Both the position numbers and the translations under genes were made by a program. Of a stretch of DNA of 64,000 nucleotides, positions 29,913-39,953 are shown one piece after another. This DNA comes from Alcaligenaceae bacterium (lineage in GTDB: Bacteria; Pseudomonadota; Gammaproteobacteria; Burkholderiales; Burkholderiaceae_B): the NCBI GenBank assembly GCA_013416435.1, contig JACCEN010000014.1:62001-126000 (forward strand). Direction: 5' to 3'. The notes under the pieces were generated by a model. That model was not told the DNA's origin, did no database searches, and saw only the letters and a program-made list of their open reading frames with translations. Position 1 is the first letter of the stretch, and each line of letters opens with the position of its first letter.

Positions 29913-30958
29913 GTTTGCTCCAAAGGCAGGACCATCTTGAATTCCGTCCGGCCGGGCACGGAATCGAACTCGACGATTCCGCCATGCTGCTGAACGAACT
30001 CCTGCGCCAGGCTGAGCCCGAGTCCGGTGCCGCTTGCCCTGCCCGTGACCAGGGGATGGAATATCTTGTCATGCAAGGCCGCCGGGACCCCGGGGCCATT
30101 GTCGATCACGGACATCACGATGGCCAGCTTCGCCTGGCGCGAGGCGAGCAGCAGCTGACGCCCTATGCGGGTCCGCAGGGTGATCTGCGCCGACGCCGTC
30201 GAGCCCGACTCGTCGAGCGCCTGCGCGGCGTTGCGAACCATGTTCAGGAAAGCCTGCATCAATCGCTCCTTGTCGCCGACCAGCTCGGGAGCCGAGGCAT
30301 CGTAGTCCCGGATGAAGGTGATCCGGGGGAACTCCGCGCGGGCCAGCGTATGCACGCGCTCGCAAATTTCGTGAATATTGAAACGCGTCTTCTTCAGGGT
30401 TGCGCCCTGGGGCGCAATGAGACGATCCACCAATCCGGCAAGCCGGTCCGCTTCGGCGATGATCACCTGGGTGTATTCGTGCAGGGCATCGGTGCCCAGC
30501 TCGGCTTCCAGCAACTGCGCCGCGCCACGGATGCCGCCAAGCGGATTCTTCACTTCGTGGGCAAGATTGCGCAAGGACTCGCGCTGCGTGGCCAGCTCTT
30601 TGCTCAGTTGCCGATGGCGGTCCAGCAATACGTGGTGCTCCAGGACCCGGACCTCGAGCAAGGCCGCCCATTCCTGCTTTTGCAAGGGCACGATGGCCAG
30701 ACTGACCGGCACCATGTCGCCGCGCCGCTCGACTGACAAGTCCTGCCGCAAGACGCCGAACTTGCCATGGATGGCATCGGGCAGCCGGGCCGCGAGTTCG
30801 GCATCGCCACCGAACAGGCGGTCCACCGGCTGGCCCAGCAACTGTCTGCGCGAAACGCTGAACAGCTCCTGCGCCGCCGTATTTCCGTGCTGGACGCAGC
30901 CCGCCTCATCCAGCAGCAGCACCGCCGTCGACAGCAGATCGTAACTGTCCAGGTCCAT
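29909..30958 (-). CDS. ntrB: nitrogen sensor kinase NtrB
   Basis: A 349-residue cytoplasmic histidine kinase with a PAS domain (about residues 1-110), the H-box NLAHEVKNPLGGIRGAAQLL with His134, N-box FLNMVRNAAQAL and G-boxes DNGPGVP and GTGLGLSLAQ. It phosphorylates or dephosphorylates NtrC under PII control. I start at ATG 30958 because the frame upstream runs through a hairpin. It is the middle gene of glnA-ntrB-ntrC. Confidence 0.95.
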   Translation of the reverse strand: MDLDSYDLLSTAVLLLDEAGCVQHGNTAAQELFSVSRRQLLGQPVDRLFGGDAELAARLPDAIHGKFGVLRQDLSVERRGDMVPVSLAIVPLQKQEWAALLEVRVLEHHVLLDRHRQLSKELATQRESLRNLAHEVKNPLGGIRGAAQLLEAELGTDALHEYTQVIIAEADRLAGLVDRLIAPQGATLKKTRFNIHEICERVHTLARAEFPRITFIRDYDASAPELVGDKERLMQAFLNMVRNAAQALDESGSTASAQITLRTRIGRQLLLASRQAKLAIVMSVIDNGPGVPAALHDKIFHPLVTGRASGTGLGLSLAQEFVQQHGGIVEFDSVPGRTEFKMVLPLEQT

Positions 30959-30976
30959 GCTCGCGCCTTCGCTTGC

Positions 30977-30998
30977 CGGGCGGCCCATGGGCCGCCCG
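30977..30998 (-). terminator. palindrome between glnA and ntrB
   Basis: A perfect 22-bp palindrome (CGGGCGGCCC and its complement about an AT centre) just after the glnA stop and 18 bp before ntrB. There is no U-tract, so it is more likely an mRNA-processing or partial attenuation structure that lowers ntrBC relative to glnA. Confidence 0.55.
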
Positions 30999-31002
30999 CA
31001 TC

Positions 31003-32415
31003 TTAGAGGCTGTAGTACATATCGAACTCGACCGGATGGGGCGTCATGCGCAGGCGCGTGACCTCCTCCATCTTAAGCGCGATATAGGCGTCGAGCATGT
31101 CGTTGCTGAATACGCCGCCACGGGTCAGGAATTCGCGGTCCTTGTCCAATGCCTCGAGCGCTTCTTCGAGCGACACGCACACGGTGGGGATCTTTGCGTC
31201 CTCCTCGGGAGGCAGATCGTACAGATTCTTGTCGGCGGGATCGCCGGGATGAATCTTGTTCTGCACGCCGTCCAGGCCCGCCATCATCAGCGCGGCGAAG
31301 GCCAGGTAGGGGTTGGCCATGGGATCGGGGAAACGCGCTTCCACACGGCGTGCCTTGGGGCTGCCCACGTATGGGATGCGGATCGACGCAGAGCGGTTGC
31401 GCGCCGAGTATGCCAGCTTGACCGGGGCCTCGTAATGGGGAACCAGGCGCTTGTACGAGTTGGTGGAGGGATTGGTGATGGCGTTCAGCGCCCGGGCGTG
31501 CTTGATGATGCCGCCGATGTAGTACAGCGCGAACTCGGACAAGCCCGCGTAGCCGTTGCCGGCGAACAGGTTCTGCCCGTCCTTCCAGATGGACTGGTGC
31601 ACATGCATGCCGGATCCATTGTCCCCCACGATGGGCTTGGGCATGAAGGTGGCCGTCTTGCCATACACATGCGCCACGTTGTGCACCGTGTATTTCAGGA
31701 TCTGGCTCCAGTCGGCGCGCTCCACCAGGGTGCTGAACCGGGTGCCGATCTCGAGCTGGCCGGGGCCCGCCACCTCGTGGTGATGCACTTCGACGGGCAC
31801 GCCTTGCTGTTCGAGCAGCAGGCACATTTCGGAACGCATGTCATGGAAGGAGTCGACGGGGGGCACGGGAACATAGCCGCCCTTGATGCCGGGACGGTGC
31901 CCCATGTTGCCGCCTTCGAAATCGATGCTGCGCGACCATGGCGCCTCTTCCGACTTGATCTTCACGAAGGAGCCCGACATATCGTCGTTCCAGGTGATGC
32001 CGTCGAAAACGAAGAATTCGGGCTCGGGACCGAAGAAAGCGGTGTCGCCCAGGCCGCTGGACTTCAGGTAGGCCTCTGCGCGCTTGGCCAGCGAGCGCGG
32101 GTCGCGATCGTAGCCTTTCAGGTCGGACGGCTCGACCACATCGCAGGTCAGATTGAGCGTGGGCTCCTCACGGAACGGATCCATGCGCGCCGAACTGGTA
32201 TCCGGTATGAGGACCATGTCGGATGCTTCGATGCCCTTCCAGCCGGCAATCGATGAACCGTCGAATGCGACACCGGTTTCGAGCTTTTCTTCGTCCACCG
32301 AATGGGCGGGCACGGTAAGGTGATGCTCTTTGCCCTGTGTATCCGTAAAACGGAAATCAACAAAAGTCACTTCGCGATCGGCGATCAATTTCACGACATC
32401 TTCGGGGGTGGACAT
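31003..32415 (-). CDS. glnA: glutamine synthetase, type I
   Basis: A 470-residue GSI enzyme. FDGSSIAGW, the [11 protein letters not shown] loop, [12 protein letters not shown] active site and NRSASIRIP are all present, and the adenylylation Tyr lies in [10 protein letters not shown] at about residue 399. It makes glutamine from glutamate, ATP and ammonia. I start at [10 protein letters not shown] (32415), which has AGGAG upstream. The sigma-54 promoter and NtrC site upstream give direct evidence for nitrogen regulation by the two genes downstream. Confidence 0.97.
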   Translation of the reverse strand: MSTPEDVVKLIADREVTFVDFRFTDTQGKEHHLTVPAHSVDEEKLETGVAFDGSSIAGWKGIEASDMVLIPDTSSARMDPFREEPTLNLTCDVVEPSDLKGYDRDPRSLAKRAEAYLKSSGLGDTAFFGPEPEFFVFDGITWNDDMSGSFVKIKSEEAPWSRSIDFEGGNMGHRPGIKGGYVPVPPVDSFHDMRSEMCLLLEQQGVPVEVHHHEVAGPGQLEIGTRFSTLVERADWSQILKYTVHNVAHVYGKTATFMPKPIVGDNGSGMHVHQSIWKDGQNLFAGNGYAGLSEFALYYIGGIIKHARALNAITNPSTNSYKRLVPHYEAPVKLAYSARNRSASIRIPYVGSPKARRVEARFPDPMANPYLAFAALMMAGLDGVQNKIHPGDPADKNLYDLPPEEDAKIPTVCVSLEEALEALDKDREFLTRGGVFSNDMLDAYIALKMEEVTRLRMTPHPVEFDMYYSL

Positions 32416-32471
32416 AGAAAAGGCTCCTGAACCAGTAAAACACAAGAATGAGTGAGGACATCAGACATAAC

Positions 32472-32486
32472 GCAAATGCCGTGCCA
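32472..32486 (-). promoter_or_regulatory. sigma-54 promoter of glnA
   Basis: On the minus strand this reads TGGCAC-GGCAT-TTGC, an exact match to the -24/-12 consensus TGGCAC-N5-TTGC. The transcription start would fall near 32460, about 45 bases before the glnA ATG. Confidence 0.88.
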
Positions 32487-32556
32487 ACTTCCAGCCCCAC
32501 GAATGCGCAGGGTGAGCGCCCCGGAAACGGCGGTTTTCACCAAACCGGGGCGACAG

Positions 32557-32571
32557 GCACCATCATGGTGC
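32557..32571 (-). promoter_or_regulatory. NtrC-binding site upstream of glnA
   Basis: GCACCATCATGGTGC is a perfect dyad matching the NtrC consensus (GCACC-N4-6-GGTGC type). Its centre is about 100 bp upstream of the predicted start, the usual enhancer distance. A further GCAC half lies beside it at about 32580. Confidence 0.82.
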
Positions 32572-32603
32572 AAATTTTAGTGCAAAAAGCGGGCGGCAAT
32601 GAT

Positions 32604-33839
32604 TCAATCCAGGAACTCGGAGAGCAAATCATTCAAAAAAGCCCAGCCGAGAGGGGTGGCTCGCAAGCGGGCTGGATCCGGATCCAGCAGCCCTTTGGAG
32701 GTGGCCCTCTCTATGGCCGGCGCAATCGCGAAAATGGACTGCCCGGTGCGTTCGACGAAACTGCCGCGCTCGACGCCCTCCTTCAGGCGCAGTGCGTTCA
32801 GCATGAACTCGAAGCCGAGCTCCTTCCATTGCACGGGGCGATCCTGCGCAATATGGCTGCCGTCGCGCCGAATTGCCTTTTCCATCCATGAGGCCGGGTT
32901 CTTCAGCCTGGCCTGACGCACGATGCGGTCATGGAAGGAAAGCTTGCCGTGCGCGCCGGGCCCGATGCCCAGATAATCCCCGAACTCCCAATAATTGACG
33001 TTGTGCCGGCAGCGCTGGCCCGGCTTGGCGTAAGCGGAAACCTCATAGCGCTCCCAGCCTTGATCGGCTGTGGCATGGGCGATCATTTCCTGCATGGCGG
33101 CGCTGGCATCGTCATCCGGAACCACCGGCGGGTACTTGGCGAAAACGGTATTCGGTTCCAGCGTCAGATGATAAAGGGACAAATGCCCCGTCCCGAATCC
33201 CATGGCCAAGCGCAGGTCCCGCTCGCACTCGTCCAGCGACTGCCCGGGCAGGGCGAACATCAAGTCCAGGTTCACCCGCGGAACGGCGCGCTGGGCCATC
33301 TCGATGGCGGTCATGGCCTGCTTCCTATCGTGTATGCGTCCCAATGCCTTCAGGGCGCGGTCGTCGAAGCTCTGGATGCCCAGCGACATCCGGTTGACAC
33401 CGCTGGCGGCATAATCCATGAAGCGCCCCGCCTCCGCGGTGCCCGGGTTGGCTTCCAGAGTGACCTCGGCATCCGGCAACACATTCAGGTAGGCCCGAAA
33501 CATCGCCAGCATGCGATCCAGGCCCGCGGACGACAGCAGGCTGGGCGTTCCTCCGCCGATGAAGATGGAAATCACCTGCCTGCCCCATACCGAAGGCAGC
33601 GCCTGTTCCAGATCCGCCTGAAGCGCGTCCAGATAATCCCGCTCCGGCAGTTCGCCTTTCAGTTCATGCGAATTGAAATCGCAATACGGGCATTTGCGCA
33701 CACACCAAGGCACATGCACGTACAGCGACAGCGGAGGCAGGCCGGACAGGATGGTTCTGCCGCCCGGACCCGTAACGACACCGGGTTTGCGCGCCGCCTG
33801 GGATGCGCCGTGGCCGGCATTCTGCTGCAAGGCTGCCAT
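32604..33839 (-). CDS. hemW: radical SAM heme chaperone HemW
   Basis: A 411-residue HemN-like protein with LYVHVPWCVRKCPYCDFNSH, giving the CX3CX2C iron-sulfur motif at about residues 46-53. IFIGGGTPSLLS and LMFALPGQSLDE are HemW features. It lacks the residues of true oxygen-independent coproporphyrinogen oxidase and is expected to insert heme. The first 30 residues are not conserved. It starts three bases after rdgB ends. Confidence 0.92.
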   Translation of the reverse strand: MAALQQNAGHGASQAARKPGVVTGPGGRTILSGLPPLSLYVHVPWCVRKCPYCDFNSHELKGELPERDYLDALQADLEQALPSVWGRQVISIFIGGGTPSLLSSAGLDRMLAMFRAYLNVLPDAEVTLEANPGTAEAGRFMDYAASGVNRMSLGIQSFDDRALKALGRIHDRKQAMTAIEMAQRAVPRVNLDLMFALPGQSLDECERDLRLAMGFGTGHLSLYHLTLEPNTVFAKYPPVVPDDDASAAMQEMIAHATADQGWERYEVSAYAKPGQRCRHNVNYWEFGDYLGIGPGAHGKLSFHDRIVRQARLKNPASWMEKAIRRDGSHIAQDRPVQWKELGFEFMLNALRLKEGVERGSFVERTGQSIFAIAPAIERATSKGLLDPDPARLRATPLGWAFLNDLLSEFLD

Positions 33840-33842
33840 GGC

Positions 33843-34445
33843 TCACATACCCCGTGCGCGCAGCGCCTGCAGCAGGGACTGCAATGCCATGGCGCGATGG
33901 CTTTGGGCGTTCTTCTGCCGGGGCTCGAGTTCGGCCACCGTTTTTCCCAAGGACGGAATATGGAAATGGGCGTCGTAGCCGAAGCCGTTGTCGCCGCGCG
34001 GTTCGTCGACGATTTCTCCTTCCCAGCATCCTTCCGCGACGATGGGCCTGGGGTCGTCCGCCGATTTCACATACACCAGCACCGCAATATAGCTGGCGCG
34101 GCGATTCTGGACCGAGGCAAGCTCCTGAACCAGGCGGCGATTGTTCGCGCTGTCCGATTTTTCGCCACCGGCCAGCGCCGCATAGCGTGCGGAAAGAACA
34201 CCTGGACGGTCGTCCAGGGCCTGCACGCACAAGCCCGAATCATCGGCGAGCGCCGGCAGCCCGGTCAGCAGGCTGGCATGCCTGGCCTTGGCTAGGGCAT
34301 TTTCCAGAAAGGTCGCGTGCGGCTCTTCGGCCTCGGGCACGCCCAAAGCGCCCTGCGGAACCATGTCCAGGCCGGCTTCGGACAGAATAGCGGAAAACTC
34401 CCGCAGCTTTCCCGCGTTGTTGGACGCGAGCACTACTTTAGTCAT
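33843..34445 (-). CDS. rdgB: XTP/dITP diphosphatase (RdgB/HAM1)
   Basis: A 200-residue HAM1 protein: VVLASNNAGKLREF at the N-terminus, ADDSGLCVQAL catalytic acidic residues, FGYDAHFHIP and SHRAMALQSLL. It hydrolyses deaminated purine nucleotides to keep them out of DNA. ATG at 34445. Its start overlaps the end of the LysR gene by 8 bp. Confidence 0.95.
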   Translation of the reverse strand: MTKVVLASNNAGKLREFSAILSEAGLDMVPQGALGVPEAEEPHATFLENALAKARHASLLTGLPALADDSGLCVQALDDRPGVLSARYAALAGGEKSDSANNRRLVQELASVQNRRASYIAVLVYVKSADDPRPIVAEGCWEGEIVDEPRGDNGFGYDAHFHIPSLGKTVAELEPRQKNAQSHRAMALQSLLQALRARGM

Positions 34446-35352
34446 GGGTAACACCTTCGGCCTCGTCCCTCAGAAGGACCGAGACCAGTTCTTTAGCGAA
34501 AATGGGAAGCCTGTCGAATTGCCTGACGCAGATGTGCAGGCGGCGCAAGGCCCATGCATCGTTGAGCGCGACGCGCCGGAGCGGAAGATCGCGGACATAG
34601 CGGCTTGCGGCCGATGCCGGGATCACGCCTATGCCGACGTTGGCCGCGATCATGCGGCATACGGCCTCGAAGTTGCCGACTTCGACCCTGAACCGCAACA
34701 TGCGGCCCAGGTCGTCGGCGGCCTGCAGCAGGAACGCATGGATCGCGCTCGTTTCGGACAGGCTGACGTAGTCGTAGGCCAGCGTTTCGGCGAAATCCAC
34801 CGATTCGCGGCCCGCCAGCGGGTGGTCGGCATGCGTGACCAGCACGAGCCTATCGTTGCGGTAGGGCAGGAACTCGACGTTCTCGCCGCCATCGGCCTTC
34901 GCCGTAATGCCGATATCCGCCGCGCCGTCGGCCACGGCCTTGACGACCTGGTGGCTCAGGCGCTCGCGCAGCTCGACGTTGACGTCGCGATGCTCGGCCA
35001 GATAGCGGGCCAGGATGTCGGGCATGAACTCATTCATCGCCGTCGTGTTCGCATACACCCGCACTCGCCCCTTGATGCCGCTGGCATATTCCTGGATGTC
35101 GCCCCGCAGATGCTCGAGCTGCCTCAGGACGATGCGCGCATGCCGCACGAAGGCCTCGCCCGAAGGCGTCAGCGTCACGCCCTGGCTGTTGCGGTAAAGC
35201 AAGGCGGTACCAAGCCGGCTTTCCAGGTTCTTGACCCGGTTGCTTGCCGCGGGCAGCGAGAGAAAGGACTGTTCCGCCCCTCTCGTCATGCTTTGGGCGG
35301 CCGCGACGTTCACCATGAGGTGCATGTCGGTCAGGTCAAAATATACAGCCAT
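34438..35352 (-). CDS. LysR-family transcriptional regulator
   Basis: A 304-residue LysR protein: HTH in residues about 18-40 (TRGAEQSFLSLPAASNRVKN) and a CysB/CbbR-type effector domain. It is divergent from the acyl-CoA dehydrogenase / MmgE pair and probably controls them through the 110-bp space between. It overlaps the rdgB start by 8 bp, so rdgB-hemW may now depend partly on this gene's transcript. Start at ATG 35352. Confidence 0.87.
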   Translation of the reverse strand: MAVYFDLTDMHLMVNVAAAQSMTRGAEQSFLSLPAASNRVKNLESRLGTALLYRNSQGVTLTPSGEAFVRHARIVLRQLEHLRGDIQEYASGIKGRVRVYANTTAMNEFMPDILARYLAEHRDVNVELRERLSHQVVKAVADGAADIGITAKADGGENVEFLPYRNDRLVLVTHADHPLAGRESVDFAETLAYDYVSLSETSAIHAFLLQAADDLGRMLRFRVEVGNFEAVCRMIAANVGIGVIPASAASRYVRDLPLRRVALNDAWALRRLHICVRQFDRLPIFAKELVSVLLRDEAEGVTHD

Positions 35353-35462
35353 GTGGCCTACTCTTAAATATTGGCAAACACCCGCTTCATCAACGAACAA
35401 TGGTCAAGCGGGTCGCAATCAGGCAAAGTTCACGCTATTGTAATGAACCACGCCAAGGAACC

Positions 35463-36623
35463 ATGACCTCGCACGCCAACGACTTCCAGGAAATCCGGGA
35501 CGCCATCCGCGATCTGTGCTCGCAATTTCCGCCGGAATACTTCCGCAAGATAGACGAAGAGCGCGGCTATCCGGAAGCTTTCGTCAAGACGCTGACCGAA
35601 GCGGGCTGGCTTGCCGCCCTGATCCCCGAAGAATATGGCGGCTCCGGGCTGAGCCTTACCGCCGCATCGGTGATCATGGAGGAAATCAACCGCAATGGCG
35701 GCAATTCCGGCGTATGCCATGGCCAGATGTACAACATGGGCACCCTGCTGCGCCATGGCTCGGAAGCCCAGAAGCGGCAATACCTGCCGCGCATCGCCAC
35801 CGGCGAACTCCGTTTGCAATCCATGGGCGTGACCGAGCCCACGACTGGCACCGACACCACCCGCATCAAGACCACCGCCGTCAAAATGGGTGATCGATAC
35901 GTCGTCAACGGGCAGAAAGTGTGGATTTCGCGCATCCAGCATTCAGACCTCATGATACTGCTGGCGCGCACCACCCCGCTGGATCAGGTCAGGAAGAAAT
36001 CGGAAGGCATGTCGATCTTTCTTGTCGACCTGCGCCAGGCCATCGGCCACGGCATGCAGGTGCGCCCCATTCCCAACATGGTCAACCACGAGACCAACGA
36101 ACTGTTCTTCGACAACCTTGAAATTCCCGCCGAGAACCTGATCGGCGAAGAAGGCAAAGGCTTCAAGTACATCCTCGACGGCCTGAACGCCGAACGCACC
36201 CTGATTGCGGCCGAATGCATAGGCGACGGCCACTGGTTCATCGACAAGGTTTCCGCCTACGCCAAGGAAAGAATCGTGTTCGGCCGCCCTATCGGCCAAA
36301 ATCAGGGCGTGCAGTTTCCGATTGCCCGCGCGCACATCAATATAGAGGCCGCCAGCCTCATGCGTTTCGAGGCCGCCCGGCTGTTCGATGCCAGGCAGCC
36401 CTGCGGCGCCCAGGCCAATATGGCCAAGCTGCTGGCGGCCGATGCCTCCTGGGAGGCCGCCAACGCCTGCCTGCAATTCCATGGCGGTTTCGGGTTCGCG
36501 AACGAATACGACGTCGAAAGAAAATTCCGTGAAACCCGGCTCTATCAAGTGGCGCCCATCTCAACCAACCTGATCCTGTCCTATGTCGCCGAGCATGTCC
36601 TGGGACTGCCGCGCTCCTTCTAA
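35463..36623 (+). CDS. acyl-CoA dehydrogenase family protein
   Basis: A 386-residue flavoprotein with the N-terminal helical domain (PEEYGGSGLSLTAASVIMEE), VTEPTTGTDTTRIKT in the FAD/substrate region (a Glu-Pro start to the loop as in family), VWISRIQHSDL and the C-terminal QFHGGFGFANEYDVERKFRE. It oxidises an acyl-CoA with FAD. Followed 9 bp later by an MmgE/PrpD gene, so a short carboxylic acid degradation route is likely. Start chosen at MTSHAND (35463). Confidence 0.9.
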   Translation: MTSHANDFQEIRDAIRDLCSQFPPEYFRKIDEERGYPEAFVKTLTEAGWLAALIPEEYGGSGLSLTAASVIMEEINRNGGNSGVCHGQMYNMGTLLRHGSEAQKRQYLPRIATGELRLQSMGVTEPTTGTDTTRIKTTAVKMGDRYVVNGQKVWISRIQHSDLMILLARTTPLDQVRKKSEGMSIFLVDLRQAIGHGMQVRPIPNMVNHETNELFFDNLEIPAENLIGEEGKGFKYILDGLNAERTLIAAECIGDGHWFIDKVSAYAKERIVFGRPIGQNQGVQFPIARAHINIEAASLMRFEAARLFDARQPCGAQANMAKLLAADASWEAANACLQFHGGFGFANEYDVERKFRETRLYQVAPISTNLILSYVAEHVLGLPRSF

Positions 36624-36632
36624 GGTGATTCC

Positions 36633-38033
36633 ATGAACCATCCCAGCGCCCAGCTTGCCGAATTCGCGGCCGAACTGAAATACGAAGACATCCCTTCACC
36701 GGTGCTGCGCCGTACCGAAGACCTCATGCTGGACTGCCTGGCGTCGGTTTTGGCCGGGTCCAGCGCGCGCCCGGTCCAAAGCATCGCCCGCTTCGCCGAC
36801 GCCATGGGGCCTACCAGCGGCCCCGCCGAGAACATGGTCACCCGCCGTACGAGCAGCCCGCTGTTCGCGGCCATGGCGAATGCGGCCGCGGCCCATATGG
36901 TCGAACAGGACGACGTGCACAATGGATCGGTCTTCCATCCCGCGGCGGTGGTGTTTCCGCCGGCCATCGCGGTCGCCCAGGCGCTGGGCCGATCGGGCAA
37001 GGAGCTGTTGACCGCCTGCGTGGCGGGCTACGAAAGCGGCATACGCGTCGGCGAATTCCTGGGACGCTCGCACTACAAGATCTTCCACACCACAGGCACC
37101 GCCGGCGCCCTGGCCGCCGCGGCCGCCGTCGGGCGGCTGCTCAACCTGAACCCCGCACAAATGCTCGATGCCATCGGGTCGGCGGGCACGCAAGCGGCGG
37201 GCTTGTGGGAATTCCTGAAGGACGCGGCCGACTCCAAACAGCTGCATACGTCCAAAGCGGCGGTCAACGGCATCATTGCCGCCTACCTGGCCAACGACGG
37301 CTTCACGGGCGCCCGCCACATCCTGGAAGGCGCCCAAGGCATGGCGGCGGGCATGTCCAGCGATGCCGATCCTGCACGCTTGACGCACGGACTGGGCAGC
37401 CGGTGGACGGTGCTGGAAACCTCGTTCAAGTATCACGCCTCGTGCCGTCACACGCATCCGGCGGCCGATGCACTGCTGGCGCTGGTCCAGGCCCATGCGC
37501 TGTCCATCGACGACATCGCGCGCGTGGACGCCCTGGTCCACCAGGGAGCCATCGATGTCCTCGGACCGGTGGTCGATCCCAGTACCGTACATCAATCCAA
37601 GTTTTCCATGGGGACGGTGCTCGGCCTGATCGCGCAGCAGGGCCGCGCGGGACTGCCGGAGTTCGACGCCGCCTTGAATGACCCCGCCATCTCGGCTTTT
37701 CGCAAGAAGGTGGTGATGACTCTGGATCCGGAGGTCGACCAGGCCTACCCCGAAAAGTGGATCGGGAAGGTGCGCGTGACCACTACGGACGGCCGCGTCC
37801 TGGACGCGCGGGTGGACGAGCCCAAAGGCGACCCCGGCAATACGCTGAGCCGCGCCGAGCTGGAAGACAAAGCGCGACGGCTCGGCACCTACCGGAACGC
37901 CGCCACGCCCGAGGAAATCGACACGCTCATAGAGCGCGTATGGACGCTTGCCGATAACGACATGGTCGGCGGTTTTGTTCCGGGGGGTCAGACCCCGGAA
38001 ACTTTTGGGGGTCAGACCGCGCATGGGGTCTGA
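36633..38033 (+). CDS. MmgE/PrpD-family dehydratase or isomerase
   Basis: A 466-residue protein of the 2-methylcitrate dehydratase/cis-aconitate decarboxylase fold: LMLDCLASVLAGS, AHMVEQDDVHNGSVFHPAAV with the catalytic-region residues, YKIFHTTGTAGALAAAAAVG, FKYHASCRHTHPAADAL. The substrate cannot be specified. Linked to the acyl-CoA dehydrogenase upstream. The last residues after about DNDMVGGFVP (GGQTPETFGGQTAHGV) and the stop are repeat-derived. Confidence 0.88.
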   Translation: MNHPSAQLAEFAAELKYEDIPSPVLRRTEDLMLDCLASVLAGSSARPVQSIARFADAMGPTSGPAENMVTRRTSSPLFAAMANAAAAHMVEQDDVHNGSVFHPAAVVFPPAIAVAQALGRSGKELLTACVAGYESGIRVGEFLGRSHYKIFHTTGTAGALAAAAAVGRLLNLNPAQMLDAIGSAGTQAAGLWEFLKDAADSKQLHTSKAAVNGIIAAYLANDGFTGARHILEGAQGMAAGMSSDADPARLTHGLGSRWTVLETSFKYHASCRHTHPAADALLALVQAHALSIDDIARVDALVHQGAIDVLGPVVDPSTVHQSKFSMGTVLGLIAQQGRAGLPEFDAALNDPAISAFRKKVVMTLDPEVDQAYPEKWIGKVRVTTTDGRVLDARVDEPKGDPGNTLSRAELEDKARRLGTYRNAATPEEIDTLIERVWTLADNDMVGGFVPGGQTPETFGGQTAHGV

Positions 38034-38152
38034 CCCTAAAACTTCCTGGGCCGGGGTCAGACCCCGCATGGGGTCTGACCCTTCTCACTGGCTAAGGGGT
38101 CAGACCCCGTACGGGGTCTGACCCCAGCTCGATTCGTACGGGGTCTGACCCC
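37984..38152. repeat. palindromic repeat cluster, three full and two half copies
   Basis: Half copy 37984-37996, full copies 38007-38036, 38053-38081 and 38096-38125, half copy 38140-38152. The block lies at the convergent ends of the MmgE and rph genes, and both coding frames run into it. Confidence 0.93.
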
Positions 38153-38892
38153 AACACGGTTTTCTGTATCGCGATCAGGCTCTGTATACCGGTTTCAGCC
38201 AGGTCCAGCAAGCCGTCAAGCGCCTGCCTGCTGAACGTCCGGCCTTCGGCCGTGCCCTGGACTTCGACGAACTGGCCGGCGCCTGTCATGACGATGTTCA
38301 TGTCGGCATCGCAGCCCGAGTCCTCGATATAGTCGAGATCCAGCACGGGCTCGCCATGCACGAAGCCGACCGAGACGGCCGCCACGTGATCCAGCAAGGG
38401 ATTGGACGACAGCACGCCACCGTTCATGAGCCCCCGCACGGCCAGCGCCGCCGCCACCCAGGCGCCGGTGATGCTCGCGCACCGGGTGCCGCCGTCCGCC
38501 TGCAGCACGTCGCAATCCAGATGCAGCGTGCGTTCGCCCAGGGCGGTCAAATCGAAAACCGCGCGCAGGCTGCGGCCGATCAGCCGCTGGATTTCCTGGG
38601 TGCGCCCGCTTTGCTTGCCGCGCGCCGCTTCACGGTCGGATCGCGTGTGTGTGGAGCGCGGCAACATGCCGTATTCCGCCGTCACCCAGCCTTGCCCTTT
38701 TCCCTTCAGGAAAGGCGGCACCTTGTCCAGTACGCTGGCGTTGCATAGCACATGCGTGTCGCCCGCCTGGACCAGGACGGAGCCTTCGGCATGGCGGGTA
38801 TAGCCGAGCTGCATCGAGAAGCGCCGCAGCTCGTCCGCTTGGCGACCCGAGGGACGGATCGGGGATGATGAGGGTGGCAAGGATTCCGGCAC
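38092..38892 (-). CDS. rph: ribonuclease PH
   Basis: A 266-residue phosphorolytic exoribonuclease that trims tRNA 3' ends. [29 protein letters not shown] and GRSLRAVFD are hallmark segments. There is no ATG at the right place; a GTG at 38892 ([10 protein letters not shown]) sits five bases after AGGAGG, a very good start. The protein is about 20 residues longer than usual because the tail after IQKTV ([20 protein letters not shown]) is translated from the repeat cluster. Divergent from yicC. Confidence 0.93.
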   Translation of the reverse strand: MPESLPPSSSPIRPSGRQADELRRFSMQLGYTRHAEGSVLVQAGDTHVLCNASVLDKVPPFLKGKGQGWVTAEYGMLPRSTHTRSDREAARGKQSGRTQEIQRLIGRSLRAVFDLTALGERTLHLDCDVLQADGGTRCASITGAWVAAALAVRGLMNGGVLSSNPLLDHVAAVSVGFVHGEPVLDLDYIEDSGCDADMNIVMTGAGQFVEVQGTAEGRTFSRQALDGLLDLAETGIQSLIAIQKTVLGSDPVRIELGSDPVRGLTP

Positions 38893-39009
38893 ACGGGCCT
38901 CCTGATTCAAAAAACGATAGCCGCATTCTCTCACAGCCCGGCGGTGCCGCATCGCTGGGCTCAGCGTGCACTTACAATAGTCCTTTTCGACGACCTCACA
39001 GGACCACCC

Positions 39010-39945
39010 ATGATCCGCAGCATGACCGCCTTCGGCAATGCCCGCTCAGATACCGAACACGGCAGCCTTACCATTGAATTCCGCACGGTCAACAGCCGGT
39101 TTCTGGATATCAATTTCAGGCTTCCGGAAGACCTGCGCATGGCCGAAGGCGTCGTGCGAGAAGAGCTCGGACGGTTTGTGAAGCGTGGCAAGGTCGACAT
39201 AAGGGTGAATTATTCGCGTGCCGAGACGTCCTTGTCCAAGACCTTGGATCCGGAACGGCTTGCCATCATGAGCGAACAGCTGCGACAGGCGCGGCAGGCC
39301 ATTCCGGACGTGCCGGCGCCCACGCTCGCGGACCTGCTCAATGGCTCGGGGCCGGGCGATGCCACGGCCTTTGATACCGAAGCGTGGACGGCGATGTGCG
39401 CGGATGCCGCCCGCCAGGCCCTGTCGGAGCTGCAGGCGGCCCGCGAACGCGAAGGAGCAAGGCTGGCGGAGATGATGCTGGGCTGCTCGCGGGACATGTC
39501 CGCGATCGTCGACCAGGTCGAGCGGGAACTGCCGTCGGTATTGGCGGAACATCAGGAGCGCGTCACGCAAAAGCTGCGCGATGCGCTGCAAGCCGTCAGC
39601 CCGGACGGCTACGCCCACATCAGCGGCGCAGAACTGTCCGCACGCATCGCGCAGGAAGCTTCATTGTTCGGCTTGCGCATCGACGTCGCCGAAGAACTTT
39701 CGCGCCTGCGCTCCCACATCGTCGAGCTGGGGCATTTGCTGGGCGGCGACCAGGCCGAAACGGCAGCAGCCAAGAAGTCCGGCGGCGGAAGCGCGGGCAA
39801 GCGCCTGGACTTCCTATGCCAGGAAATGAACCGCGAGGCCAATACCCTGGGCTCCAAGGCCGGGGCGCTGAATGTCACGCGTGCGGCCATCGACCTCAAG
39901 CTGCTGATCGAGCAACTGCGGGAACAGGCGCAGAATATTGAGTGA
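39010..39945 (+). CDS. yicC: YicC/YloC-family endoribonuclease
   Basis: A 311-residue protein starting [11 protein letters not shown], with [12 protein letters not shown] and the C-terminal [21 protein letters not shown] of the family, which cleaves RNA and affects stationary-phase sRNA turnover. ACAGGA precedes the ATG. In related genomes guanylate kinase usually follows; here the genomic island begins within about 15 bp of the stop. Confidence 0.94.
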   Translation: MIRSMTAFGNARSDTEHGSLTIEFRTVNSRFLDINFRLPEDLRMAEGVVREELGRFVKRGKVDIRVNYSRAETSLSKTLDPERLAIMSEQLRQARQAIPDVPAPTLADLLNGSGPGDATAFDTEAWTAMCADAARQALSELQAAREREGARLAEMMLGCSRDMSAIVDQVERELPSVLAEHQERVTQKLRDALQAVSPDGYAHISGAELSARIAQEASLFGLRIDVAEELSRLRSHIVELGHLLGGDQAETAAAKKSGGGSAGKRLDFLCQEMNREANTLGSKAGALNVTRAAIDLKLLIEQLREQAQNIE

Positions 39946-39953
39946 TGGGAACC

